Positions 46,801-58,306 of a DNA stretch of 64,000 nt are shown in pieces (within the stretch, counting starts at the first letter, position 1; the number at the start of each line of letters is the position of its first letter). The translations under genes and the position numbers were made by a program. Under the pieces are notes generated by a model that saw nothing but the letters and a program-made list of their open reading frames with translations, ran no database searches and was not told the origin of the DNA. The DNA comes from Labyrinthula sp. Ha. Taxonomy: Eukaryota; Sar; Bigyra; Labyrinthulida; Labyrinthulaceae. The DNA is taken from the NCBI GenBank assembly GCA_015227615.1, contig JAALGZ010000021.1, positions 248,001 to 312,000 on the forward strand, given 5' to 3'.

Positions 46801-48076
46801 ATGGGTTCCATATACTTAGAGTGTAAAAGAGTCTAGAATCAGGCTCCAGAAAAAGGATGTTACCAGCCTCTCAGTCCTCTTACTTTTCGTAAACTCCAAA
46901 TGGTAAATCATTGGTCTTCGAGCCACTCCTTTCTGTCTGGGCCTTTTGCTATATACATATTTATTTTTTTAAATATATTTATGGTATTTTGTATATATTT
47001 CCCTATAATTCAGAATGTGAAGTGCAATGCCATTTATTAGTTCAAATTTGGTTTGATTCTTATTTCGGCTCCTTTCTGTTATTTTGAATTTGACATTAGC
47101 TTCCATTCCGTGACCTAAAAAACAAACAACTGATATCTATGCCTTTTCTCATACCAGCAAATCTTTAAATTACCTTTCATAACCTTATTTGATCCTGGTC
47201 CCCATATTTACTTCCTACAGAAGATGAAATCAATATTTTCTTGAGTTTTCAGATTCCATTGTTGGTTCTGTTTGTTTCAATCTTCATATTCTGATAGAGT
47301 CATGCTCTGGGCAAATTGTATTTTATGAAATATATGCGCCTGGGAGAAGAGTTCTTCTTTCATGAGGTATACTGAGACCCAATTATCAGCTGATCTATTT
47401 ATTCATCTCTCAAATCAGTATTTTTTAGTGATTCGTTACCGTTATTCAACACAAAATACATTTCAATATTTATTATTGTAAAGGTTCTTGGGGTACTTCA
47501 CCAAGTTCGTCTACATAAATGGATCTTCTTTCATTACATCAACTAATCTGCTACAGTTATTTGAAGAGCTAATCTAAATATCAAATCTCAACCTTCAATA
47601 ACCTTACATCTTTTTCAACAATGAACCATTTTAGTTATATCACATTCAGTGTGTTGTTGCTTCAATATCTTCTTCTGTTTCAATATTTTAATTTCATAAA
47701 AGTTCCTTGCATGAAATAGCGATTCAACCAAGTAATCTATTCCATAGACAGCTGTTTAAATAATTCAAATATTTACTCTTCTATAAAGAGTATTTGAATA
47801 TATTTAATATACCTTCTAATGAGTAAATAACTTCTTCTTTCTTAAGAGCTGTCACTTAACCTTTTCTTTGATCATATTGCAATTTTGTTTCATAACTTCT
47901 AATTCTACTTGTTTATTCTTTTAATTTGAGAACTGGGTTTATTTAATTAGCAAAACTGGTCTAAAACTGGTTAACCTAATTAATGCCTATGTTTTCCTAT
48001 TGGAAACACTTTTATGTCACACTACAAAATGACATTACCATATGTTCTTCAAACTAAAAGAAAGAAAATTTTCCAA
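43804..48076. other. non-coding stretch of 4.3 kb
   Basis: No firm gene. Two plus-strand open patches in the same frame, 45338-45619 and 45788-46129, read as plausible protein (mixed polar/hydrophobic, several Trp and Cys) but are separated by stops and show no motif I know. About 46900-47960 is pyrimidine-rich and without open frames. Confidence 0.4.
45338..46129 (+). pseudogene. possible decayed coding patch, unassigned
   Basis: Two same-frame open segments of 93 and 113 codons within 800 bp, with a composition more like coding DNA than the surroundings. No family recognised. It may be an old element fragment or chance. Confidence 0.2.
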
Positions 48077-48925
48077 ATGAATCGAACGAATGAATTTCAC
48101 AAATTATGCCACAATATCAAGCCAAATAACACACATAAGCCCAAGAAACACACTAAAGTTACTTCTGAAGCCCAATTCTTTAATAAACAAGCAGCTCTTG
48201 TGTCCTCCCAGCTTACCCTGAGTTCAGAACGCCTAAAAACCCTAACAAAACTCGTCCGAGAGAACAAGCTCATGGACTCCAAAACTTCAAAAAAAATAAA
48301 TGAACTAACATTACTTATCCAAAAGGATTCTCAACTATTGACTTCTCAGCTAGACGATTTGCAACTTTTTCTTGATTCCAATAATCTAAATCCTTTTTCA
48401 CAAAACGTTGTTAACGGACTAAAATCAACTGTATACTCTGAAATGAATGAATTTAAAAATTTATTGAATAAAAGGCAAAATAAAATTCACAAGAAAAATT
48501 TAAAACGAGCAACATTTTCGAACATAAATACAAATTTAGGACGTCCAGTGCAACCAACAACTTGGGAACCAAAAAAAGAAACTGAAGAAGAAAGTGGAGA
48601 TTTTATTCTAAATATTCCGGAAGAAGTTTTACAAGATCAAAATATTGGATATTTGGAAAGTCGACAAGACGCAGTTCAAAATATTGAAAAACATATAGAA
48701 GAATTAGGAAAAGTTTTTGGTAGGTTTTCAGAATTAGTTCAAAGAGGAGAAACACAAGTTCAAAGAATAGATGATAATTTATCATTAACAGAAGATAGAT
48801 TAAGAAACGCAAGAGATGAATTATTATCCTATTGGAGAAGCAACCAAAATAATTTTTGGTTGTCAATAAAAATATCTTTTGTTCTATTATTTTTCATTAC
48901 ATTTTTTGTTACATTTATACTATAA
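48077..48925 (+). CDS. SED5: Qa-SNARE of the Sed5/syntaxin-5 family
   Basis: Target SNARE for ER-to-Golgi and intra-Golgi fusion. From the ATG at 48077 it has 282 residues. It begins NRTNEFHKLC, matching the DRTxEF start of syntaxin 5; residues about 25-125 are the helical N-terminal region; the SNARE motif (about 190-255) contains YLESRQDAVQNIEKHI, ELGKVFGRFSELV and VQRIDDN with the zero-layer Gln; the last 23 residues are a membrane anchor (WLSIKISFVLL...), a tail-anchored layout. An in-frame ATG at 48014 would add 21 residues (basic, poorly matching); I prefer 48077 because family similarity begins there and it has AAA before ATG. Stop TAA; the last 6 bp overlap repeat gene B, the two stop codons sharing CTATAA. 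Confidence 0.9.
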   Translation: MNRTNEFHKLCHNIKPNNTHKPKKHTKVTSEAQFFNKQAALVSSQLTLSSERLKTLTKLVRENKLMDSKTSKKINELTLLIQKDSQLLTSQLDDLQLFLDSNNLNPFSQNVVNGLKSTVYSEMNEFKNLLNKRQNKIHKKNLKRATFSNINTNLGRPVQPTTWEPKKETEEESGDFILNIPEEVLQDQNIGYLESRQDAVQNIEKHIEELGKVFGRFSELVQRGETQVQRIDDNLSLTEDRLRNARDELLSYWRSNQNNFWLSIKISFVLLFFITFFVTFIL

Positions 48926-50029
48926 ACCAACTTCATATCTTTTAAGTAGTTCGTTGCTTAATTTATTCCTTCCATATTTTAAACCCCAATCTAAAACTTT
49001 TCTAAATTTTTCTGTATTAATTACAGCGATATCATTTTGATAGTAATATTCCATTAAATCAATTTCCAAAGATATTTTTTCTCTTTCAAAATCATACAAA
49101 GTTTCACCATAATTTTTTTTTAATTCTTTATTTAAAGCTTTATATCCATATTTTTGTGCCCAGGAAAAAACTTCTTGAATTCCGCCATCCAGTATTCTTT
49201 CTGTATCATGTTTCCTATAAAAAAACTTCAAGTAAAAAAGTGTTTTCTCCGGAAGAAATTCTTTCTTTAACCTTCTTTTCTGAACGGAAAATAAAATATT
49301 TTTTATTTCTTGAAAATATTCCTTGTCTTCATAGTTTTTTATTCGTGGAAATAATTCAAAGTTTGTGAAATTACAAAAATATTTCTTAGTAAACGTTTCA
49401 TTTAAAGCAGAAACACCATTATTTTTTATATATTCAAGAAGTGGTTCAAAACCAAATTGCAATTTTTCAGGATCTACAATAGCAAAGAACCGGTACAATA
49501 ATTTTCGTAGGTGTTTTTCCCCATGAGCACATTCTTCAATAACTTTCTTTTGCTTCAAACTTTCTTCGATAAAATTAAACTGATCAATTTGACGTTCTTT
49601 TTCAAATTTAGTTAAACTACATCCAAACTTTCTTTCTAATAACTCATCTAAACTTTTCTCCCCTTTGGTTAAACCAACCTCAACAATATCTTCAAAACCT
49701 TGATACAGTTTATTTGGTGCAAATTCTGAAAAAAAGTCAAATAATCTTTCTCTTAATATTTCCGTTTGATCTAAATTATCCCTTGACCTATCTAGATCAG
49801 GTAAAGGAAAAAAAGGTGTTGTTTTGGGTCGAACCTTAAGTAAGAAGTTTGAAAAATTACAAGACTCATCTCTGGATAAGTTAGTATTCGTTATTGAACC
49901 ATTACTCTTTATTTTTCTAAATAACTTTGAGGGGGAGAGAATAAATTTTGGAAATAGCGATACATTAGAAGAGGATAAAGAAGTAGAACCAAATCCAGTT
50001 GAATTTTTTTTATCTTTATTTTTATACAT
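48920..50029 (-). CDS. repeat protein B, four-unit helical repeat family
   Basis: 369 residues, intact paralogue of repeat protein A; family not recognised. A serine/lysine-rich head (1-95, LSPSKLFRKIKS, many Ser and Asn) is followed by four units of about 55-60 residues: LFDFFSEFAPNKLYQGFE..., LYRFFAIVDPEKLQFGFE..., LKFFYRKHDTERI...SWAQKYG, and MEYYYQND...DWGLKYGRNKLSNEL. A rough consensus is L.FF...DP.KL..GF..VL.W....G...LN.EL...YG..L..FE. No signal peptide, membrane helix, or catalytic motif; predicted helical. The ATG lies in aatagaaaaacATG. It ends in TAG, converging on the Sed5 gene. An inverted repeat with CCGG flanks lies 110-215 bp upstream. Both paralogues sit tail-to-tail with a housekeeping gene. 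Function unknown; scaffold or adaptor is a guess. Confidence 0.85.
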   Translation of the reverse strand: MYKNKDKKNSTGFGSTSLSSSNVSLFPKFILSPSKLFRKIKSNGSITNTNLSRDESCNFSNFLLKVRPKTTPFFPLPDLDRSRDNLDQTEILRERLFDFFSEFAPNKLYQGFEDIVEVGLTKGEKSLDELLERKFGCSLTKFEKERQIDQFNFIEESLKQKKVIEECAHGEKHLRKLLYRFFAIVDPEKLQFGFEPLLEYIKNNGVSALNETFTKKYFCNFTNFELFPRIKNYEDKEYFQEIKNILFSVQKRRLKKEFLPEKTLFYLKFFYRKHDTERILDGGIQEVFSWAQKYGYKALNKELKKNYGETLYDFEREKISLEIDLMEYYYQNDIAVINTEKFRKVLDWGLKYGRNKLSNELLKRYEVGL

Positions 50030-50142
50030 GTTTTTCTATTGGCGGAGCAAACTTTTGGTCTATGTACTATAAGAAAGAGTAACTTATTAAACGGAATTAC
50101 CAGGTGTCCGATTGGCCCGGTATTGAAAACCGGTATAACCGG

Positions 50143-50244
50143 AATATCGTATTAAATATAATATAATTGTAATAATAGAAATATATTCGTTTTTTGAAAG
50201 CACAAGCAAAACAGATTTAAAACTTTCCGGTTTAATACGATATT
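50143..50244. promoter_or_regulatory. 14-bp inverted repeat upstream of repeat gene B
   Basis: AATATCGTATTAAA at 50143-50156 and its exact reverse complement TTTAATACGATATT at 50231-50244, 74 bp apart, each preceded by CCGG on the plus strand. They lie 115-215 bp upstream of gene B's ATG. More CCGG/ACCGG motifs fill 50110-50145. Could be paired operator sites or the ends of a tiny decayed element. Confidence 0.4.
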
Positions 50245-53200
50245 ACTGTAGATATCAAAGAAAAAAATAGAAAACGGGTTAAGAGATAACTTTCAATCGC
50301 CGATACAAGACGGGATTACTTAAATACGACCAGATATAATATTAAGTATTGCGTATAATTGAAGATACCAATTACCAAATGTAATTATTATAATGTTATT
50401 CATTCAAAGCATCTGTTTTTAGTTCCAAGGTATTGGAGGTTCTCAATACTTTTTAAAGTTGAAACTTGATTCAAAACTAAGTGAATTCTCATCCAATTTG
50501 GGAGACGTAAATACTTTCTCTGGTATTAATAGAAAGTTAAATGATGTAGTATGCTCACTGCAGTTCTTTAATGTTGATTTTTTTCAAAGCTTCTAAGCAG
50601 CTTATTGAGAAGCGATATTGCTATTTCTGCCTCTTCTTGGTACATTCTCTCTAGTATCTTTGGACATTTGTTTTTTTTTGCGCTTTTGTTAGAAAAGTGA
50701 AGAACAGTGAAGGTGATGAAATAGAGCAATATCTATTTCTTCTTCTAGACGGAGCCCGGTCATAAATTCCTTGATAGCTGAGATATTCCCACTTAAACGG
50801 CAAATTAGTGTTATTCATTCTATATTAGGAGTAAATGGGTTAACAATTCTTACGTTGCATCTTTTCGAACACAGTATTTATATTTGCCTCTTCGGTTTTT
50901 ACTAGGTTATCAATGTTAGAACAAAATGGTTTCTGCATGCAATGCATAGAAATAATGGTTTGTGGGTCTCAGTTCAGTACCATGGCAGACTACTTTGTTT
51001 TTTTTCTTACTGGTAAGCTCTAGTATCACAGGAGTGATATGTAGAGTTAGAGAAAAGGAATATTCGATAAGAACGGGGGTCTCCACGTTATATGTCAGAT
51101 ACGTGCTATAAGAACCTGTAGGCACAACATATTTGTCAACCCCCCTGTTTCCACACCGGAAAAGATATCTCTAACCAGATCCTTTGTTTCAGTCAAACGC
51201 ACTTCAAGGGTTGCGATTTTCGGAACCTGGTTCGTCCAATGAGTGCCAGTAGAGCCAATAAATAGTTTACGCTAATGGACCCGTGTTTCTAGTTTTAGAA
51301 GACGTGGGCAGCTCGTTAGAGCTGAAGCAACTAAAGAACATATTTCTGCTATTTCTCAACACCATTTACTCATTTTTCAGCAACTTCTGAATGTCGTAGA
51401 ACAATTGATTTAGCAGCCTGGCTTTTACACAGCGTTGTCTCCGAAAGAGTTCTCAAAGAAAAGACAAGGGATGTTTGCATCGCACGTTGACAAGAATGTT
51501 CGCATGTGCTTTTATATTTCATAGAAAATATCCATGCACGGGATATTTTGGTTAGGTTTATGTTGGATGTTAAGAGTATTGGTTTACATTTTCACAGAAA
51601 TTTTAGATGGATATCATCCTTCACTTGAACCTGAGTTTCAATACAAAATGTTGCAGCCAAGCTTGAATTCCAATCTTCTAAGGACGAGAAGAGGACATTG
51701 AATAACCTTGAGTCTGCTACCATTAAGTTACAATTAGTAAGGAATATCATAGGTACATATTTCAGTAATAGGAGTTACATATCTCTGCTGCTATATAGAG
51801 TGCTGAATAAAGAGAAAGACATCTCCTTTTGTAAAAGAAGAGATAGATGAGCCACTGGAATTTGGAGCAACATTGAAAATCGTAGGCTTAGTTTTTCAAA
51901 TCGGTAGTATAGGCACTAAAGTCCAGCTATTATTCATTCATATCCAGAAATGAGTTCGTAGACAAAGGGATTTACCATTAGAATCCATTGTTGAATTCTC
52001 TACCATTTCAAGAAATTAGAAAACTGTCAGGATAATAGATACAAAATAGCAGTAGGTGATACACCGTCGGATGAGGAGATTATCTTTCTGTAATACATCT
52101 TGCAAGTTAGATTCTTTTAAATGAATACAACGTCTTGTTTCTTGTGGAAGCTATTGCATGAGCCAATGTTTCCATATAGTATGTAATGAAAAATACCTTT
52201 TATGGAGACTAGTTGTATGGTCTGAAAAAAAAATTAAGGGTAAATGCAATATAATCTTCATGATTTAATTGAAGCTCTGTTTGTACCAGTAAAAAAAGGC
52301 ATCGTGAGATATTATACTCTGACTACCTTCATTCCATATAATAAATAGAAGAAAGGGATTTCATGAGTTTTACGGAGAGACACTGTTAGACCAACTGTTT
52401 GTAAAGATTAATGAAAAAATTGTTCCAAGCAGATATATTCTGAAATGTTCGATTGTATATAAGCGATTGTTTGTTGCCTAACGCCATTAAGAAGATATGT
52501 TTATTGTAAGTTCCATAGTTTGAACCAAGAATAAGAAATTAATGGTTGCTCCGTGATGGGGCGAATTGTCTAGACACTACAAAGGTATTAAAACCTTGGA
52601 ATCTTAGTACCAATGAGAGTCAGAAGACCATTGTCGCAATAGAAATAAAGAAGGGAATGAGACATATGCTTGTTTTCTGAGATAAGTACAAGAAAATTTC
52701 AGAACTATTAATGACAGGAGGCAAACAAAGGTTCAAATCATTGATGTAATAATAATACCATTTGTTTTCAAAATTGGCGTTGATATTTTCTGTTTCTTCA
52801 TCCTACAGAACCGATGACAAAAATATTCATTTAGAAGTTCAGATTCTTAGTTTAAGAATCAGCCAAAATTTCAAAATATGTACCACTTAAGGAAAAGTTA
52901 TATAGTTTTTCTCAGCTCTTATTATGGCTGTGGAACTCGCTTCAGAGCTAGTGATGTTGGAAGTAGCTTAGTGTTCTCTGCTAAGAGAAAGTTTAACTAC
53001 AAGGCCTCAAGGATATAAAAAGCAAATGTGTTATCAAACCTAAGGAACAATGAACAGGAACGAGACTACTGCCTAAAATATTCAGATGGTTCATTAACTA
53101 GTGAGATCTTAGGAAAATGTTGTAATAGGGGTGGTGCAAAAATTAAAATATGTAAAAAGAAAGTTTTTCATTGTGTATTTATCCGTAATATTGCTAAGTA

Positions 53201-53427
53201 CCAAAATAAAATCAATCTATCACCAAAATTATAGTTCCAGTATTGTTTCTATGCAATATCAAAGTTTATGATGGAGAGGGACTTAACTTAAAAAGTCAAA
53301 AACGGTCAGTCCTCTAAACAACAAGGGCCGGAATTAAATTTTGGGCTTTGAATTAAAATGATGCAAATCTTTATCTCCACCTCTAATACCTTCGTTTACA
53401 CCTCCTCTGAGGCTTAGGAAATTCAAT
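50245..53427. other. non-coding stretch of 3.2 kb
   Basis: No gene supported. Stops are dense in all frames; a 68-codon frame at 53028-53234 lacks any signature. No repeats beyond short A/T runs. Confidence 0.45.
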
Positions 53428-53915
53428 CCTTCGAGCCTTTGAAGCCACCTGGTCTCTGTACTTAGCATCAAGTTTGGCAACCTTACTACTTACAAACCTA
53501 GTCCTCTTCTAGAAAACACCCAGAACATATATGACGTGATGATGCAAGAACTGAACCAACAGACTTACAAGAAACTGAAATGACATATGAACGCCAGTCT
53601 CAGAGCAGAAGGTTGGTTTCTGATGATACCACCTAATTGTTTTGAAGGTGTAGCAATATTCTTGTGCCAAGAGCTCTCTCTGAGAGAGAGAATATGTGTG
53701 TTCTAAAAGTCCAAGTTTAAAGTGATAGGGTCCATAAGGTTGTACTAAGTCTGACTGGAAAAACTCGAACAGTTTCCTTGGATTTCTACGCCCCGTACTC
53801 TATGCAGAGGAAGGGAGGTCATAAACATATTCTTTTAGCTTTACAAAGGTGATCTCTAACGTAAGTAAAAGATGATTTAAGATCCTAGGTGGTGATTCAA
53901 ATGCTCAAATGATTA
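53428..53915 (+). pseudogene. LINE endonuclease relic, plus strand
   Basis: Pieces in changing frames read SVLSIKFGNLTTYK, then MMQELNQQT, GVAIFL, VSLDFYAPYS and GGDSNAQ. In order these match the successive core strands of APE-type endonucleases (start strand, QE motif, GVA/I strand, YAP, GDFNA) and the first two resemble IVSVNVDRLTSYK and AIQEV of the 14.7-kb LINE. Several frameshifts and stops; only the first half of the endonuclease remains, truncated near 53915. Confidence 0.65.
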
Positions 53916-53999
53916 GCAACTTTAAATGAATTAAGAACAAATATTATTTACCTGGTTTGTGTATAAAATACTTTGTGAGGTTTGTGGCTGTGGTTTTAT

Positions 54000-56900
54000 A
54001 TACGTTCTGAGACCTTTTCAGATCTTCTATTTAATTTTGATGTCTGAAGGTGAGTCTTGCATTGGGAGGATTCTATTGAGTCCAGAATGTTACAAGCTAG
54101 AGGATTGTGAGTGGTCTTTGTTGCATTTTAAATAGGTTTGAAAATTTTTTTGAAGAATTTTAAATATAATTGTCGTTAATTCTTGGATTTTTTTTCGGCT
54201 GGAGATGTCTGGCTTCTTTACTTATTTCTTTATATGTACTGAAAAGGATAGTCACAGTCAAGTATCTGAGCATGTATTTTGGGAGTTTGTTTTAGGCCTC
54301 TTATATTTCCTTGATGTTTGTTATGATTAGTTTAAACTCCTTTACTTTGTTTGCGGGTATTATTTGGCCCATGATCTCCATAAACATTATATATCTCAGG
54401 TGTCAATAGCTCCGGCGATATGCTCTTGGGATTTTATAGTCCTTGAGATAGCTTCTGCGGCAATTCTGGCGTGGTATATCGGCAATTTTCATTTCCTATA
54501 TAAAACCTAACTATGTTCTTGGACAGTAGGGCAAATAAGGGTATGAACAGGCCCAACCAAATTGTTATTTCCAGTTCTTGTACATGTTTGTACGTACTTG
54601 AAGTGTGTTCTTGGGATATTCACAATTCAGCTTCAACTTTGGGTTGAGCTGAGCCTGTCTCAGTTTTATGAACAAATTAACTTCCTAGTAAGTACTCAAG
54701 GGTTTTGTTAGTTATTTAGCAAATATTTAACTGGAATAGATTGTTATTCACAATCTTCTTTGACAAGTGTTTGTCTCCAGGTATATTTACTTGGATGTTT
54801 TAGAATATAAAGATCTGTGTAGTCATTCTTAAAGTTTTGATCTTAAAAGTTCAAAAATAATTTCCTTAGTTGTTTGTGTGTGTGTGTGTGTGTGGGGGGG
54901 GGGGGTTATTAGCAGGGTAAAGATGTATTACTACTCTTTTGTGAGCTTCCATTCTATAAAGCTGTAGGCAAACACCATTGGTCTAGCGAAATATTGTTGG
55001 TATTAAGTACAATATTAGCATAGGCAACATGTTTTCTATAGACCAAAACAAGGTCTAATTTAGTTACTACCTTGTTTATAATCAGAGCCCAACCAGCTCA
55101 TTTGCTATCAATGATAATATTAATTATTTCATATTGGCTGCTTAGTAGAATGTTTGAGTCTTTGATATGGTTTAAACTTTGTTTTCAATTGTATTTATTT
55201 CATTTTTTGGTTCCAGCATGTTAAATAAATTATACTAATTAATGCTAGGTTATTGGGGTTCATTAGAAACACGAGTGTTTGGAAATACTACTTTGAAATA
55301 TCAGCTCCAAATCACTGATCACAATCATCATATTAAAACGTCGCAGGAAGCTCTCTACAAATTTATCTGGGATATTTTCAAGTAAGTTTAAATACCTATT
55401 CACTCAGGAAGAGCTTGGTTTGTCTATGGTTACCTTTAAAGAAAGTGACGTTTTCTGGTTTATTTATTTCATGTAAGAAGTTATTGAATTTGTAATGTGA
55501 TTAATCGAGAATATCTGAGTTGACTGCGGGGGCTAAGTATCCGTAATTTCTTGTCACAGTTTGATTCTCTATAGACACATTTTACTTATCATTTTCAAAA
55601 ATAAACATTTGCAAAGAATATAGAACATAGGCAAAATAGAACTACCTCCTAAACCCCTAGGTTTAATCTTGAAGACTTGGTTTGAGCTTTGTTTTCCAGG
55701 AGTTCATGTTGTATCTTTTTCTTTGTAGTAGTACTTTAATTAGTATTTTGGCAATTGTGATATTGTCTTCAAGTAAAAAGTTAATAGATAGAATAGAAAC
55801 TGTTACCAAGAACTTTCTAATTTCAATGAAAATTAGCTTGGGGTTGATTTATCCTTCAAGGTTTCACAAGTTATGATGTTGATTGTTTCTGTCTTGTGTA
55901 TCATAGACTTTAGTTTCTTGAAAGCACGTTTACTATCAAAAAGAGGCATTCACTATTGGCTTATTTTTTCTTTGATGCTTTTTGTCAAAATTTCAAGAGA
56001 AAATTCTAATAGCTTTACCGGATGATTTGTTTACTGCTGGTACTTGTTTCCTATAAGCATTTAGTTATGTATTGTTTTCATTTTTTATGATATTTTTAAG
56101 AATATAAGCACAAATTTTCTTGTTTAATTGTGTGTTGAACAATTCTAGTAACAGTCTTGTGAATTATTTCAAGAGTTTCGATGAGCTCGTTGCTGCTTAA
56201 ATCAAGACTTGTAGCCCTGGTGTTCTTAAAGAAATATAGTTTGTGGAGAACTCAGGTGTAAAGTAGCATATTAAATAAAAGATTAGTTATGAAAGCCGAT
56301 TCAAGAATAGACTTAAAGTTATTTTTCCTATATTTTGGAGATAAAACCATTCTCACAGGGGAAATAACTCGCTCTCTTACGTATTCAGCAATAATGATTA
56401 CTTTGCCTACTAGGTTTATCCATTTTTCATTGACACCTTTGTTGTGGTTGCTAGTGACTAACTTGTAGTCTTCAGTAGTATTGGCTGTTTAGGACAGAGC
56501 AACTAACTAACTAAGAATTTCTCTAAAAAAAGACTTACTGCAACAACCTTTCTGTTTTACAAGATATTATTTGATGTTGAAAAAATCTTCTAAGTAAGTT
56601 GGTATACTTTTCCGAGATATCGGTTTGACAACTACTTTTAATTATTTGTACAGGAACTTATCCAGTTGTTGCAACCACTTGCTGCTACTACTACCTTCCC
56701 TTCCTTGGCGAGATATTTCCTATATTCAGGACTTAGCTCACTTCAGGTCCTTCTGAAAGAATCCAAAAGTTATCTGAAGTTCCCAGAAGTTACTTTTTTT
56801 GATAAATATATTCTGGATTCTTTTTCGATGTTTAGATGTGATATTATTAATTATACTGGAGAGGGTATTTGGGCTCTTGGATTCTAAAAATAGTTTATTC

Positions 56901-57730
56901 ACAGCTAGTTTTATCTTGGCATTGACTATACTACCTAATATTCTATTGGTTTAAGGGTTCAAGTGGTCAGTGTGTGTTACTTTGTTGTAGAGTTGCTTAG
57001 CAGATGTGTGTGTATTACCATTATTTGATAATTGAAGTTGGCCGAGTTGATTATCTTAGCGGCAGTGTCTCCATGGATTTTGAGCTTTTCTAGGTGACTA
57101 GTATCGGGAAATAGTACATAGTTTATTTTCGATGGATACTCAGCTGAGGTTCTAGGTGTAAATTTGATGTTGTTTGCTACTGCTCTTTCTCCCTGTGACT
57201 GTGAGACGATTGATGATAAGCATTCTAGATACTCTTAGCAAACTAGAAAGTAACCTAACATAGCAATTATTTATTCTACAAAAAATAGCTTATTGCCTTT
57301 GACGATCGCTTCTTGGTCTATTACCTGTACTGAAGTCATGCGCAATCACCACCATCACTCTTCTTCTATTTCTTTCTGTGAGAAGGCCTTCCATTATTTG
57401 TAAGAACTTCTTGTAGATGAAAAATGCATAATTTCATAGAGGTTTGTAATACTTGAATATGATGCATTTAAGCTTACCTTCAAAATTGATCAAAGGATTC
57501 AGGAATCTATTGTTTCGTTCCTAGATCTTAGAATCTTTCATTTCGAGCTCTTAGTAGAATAACACCATTAGAGCTTCGCCATTGGCCTGCTGATTGTAGC
57601 AAAACAGCACCCCTCCTTTTCTGGGGTAACAACTACAATTTCTCTAAGGTTTTCGTAAGCACATCGATGGAATTCTTGTAAGCACAGGATGTTAATAGTT
57701 TGTGTAAGAGGGAGTTATAACTATCTCTAG
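54000..57730 (-). mobile_element. old, full-length-scale LINE relic, minus strand
   Basis: Read on the minus strand, the region from about 57710 down to 57240 gives NILCLQEF, then IIFKYYKPL and VMVVIAHDFSTGN: the QE, strand and GDFN-like parts of a LINE endonuclease in order, though frames shift. Near 55830 a piece reads IFIEIRKFLVT followed by a helix pattern like that after motif A of the 16.6-kb RT (FIDFKKAFDS). Size from endonuclease to 54.0 kb fits one LINE. Many stops and frame changes make it much older than the copy at 14.65 kb. Other RT motifs cannot be picked out with confidence. Boundaries are approximate. Confidence 0.5.
54875..54905 (+). repeat. (TG)n followed by G12
   Basis: About ten TG dinucleotides at 54875-54894 run directly into twelve G at 54894-54905, inside the old LINE relic. 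On the relic's own strand this is a C-run followed by (AC)n. Confidence 0.9.
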
Positions 57731-57994
57731 TTTTCACCGGTGCTGATTATTCCCAACTTGTAAGTCCAAGACGCTGAAAAATTAGATGTAAAGACTTGTT
57801 ACTTTTTAGTTAAGAAAAATAGAGCAAATATAATATTAAAATTAAACAATTTATGTTGTAAATAAAGATAAGTTCACAACTACAGATCGTAGAATATAGC
57901 AGGAATCAGGGGTAGGATTAAATTTGGTAAGTATGAATGAAAGTAGCTGTTTTAAAAATTCACTTCGAGGATTTGTTTCTTCTGTAAACTAATA
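57731..57994. other. short spacer between LINE relic and LTR element
   Basis: AT-rich, no features, except TAATA at 57990-57994 which is the left copy of the target-site duplication of the LTR element. Confidence 0.5.
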
Positions 57995-58294
57995 GTTAGA
58001 CAAGTAATTGTCCGTATCGTCTATATGTGAATGAGGATACGTATATTAAATTAAATAAACTGAAAGAACTTAAAAAGAGCTTTAAAATGATATAAGTAAC
58101 GTTTTCTAACTCCCAGTAGTTGTTGAGATATTAAGGTTTTACGATCTGTTGTTTCCGGTGCTTATGTATTAGTAAAAATGTATTATGTAAAGTTGCACCA
58201 ATTGTGCAGTAATGTAATATTGTATTATAACTATGTAAAGTGTAAACAGTCAGTATGGAGAGAGTCGTACACTCGACTGCTTAGTGTCTGACTC
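57995..58294 (-). repeat. 3' LTR of the copia element
   Basis: 300 bp, with imperfect inverted ends (GTTAGAC ... GTCTGACTC on the plus strand), not the common TG...CA. Same length as the other LTR. Confidence 0.95.
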
Positions 58295-58306
58295 CATGCG
58301 GTCTTT

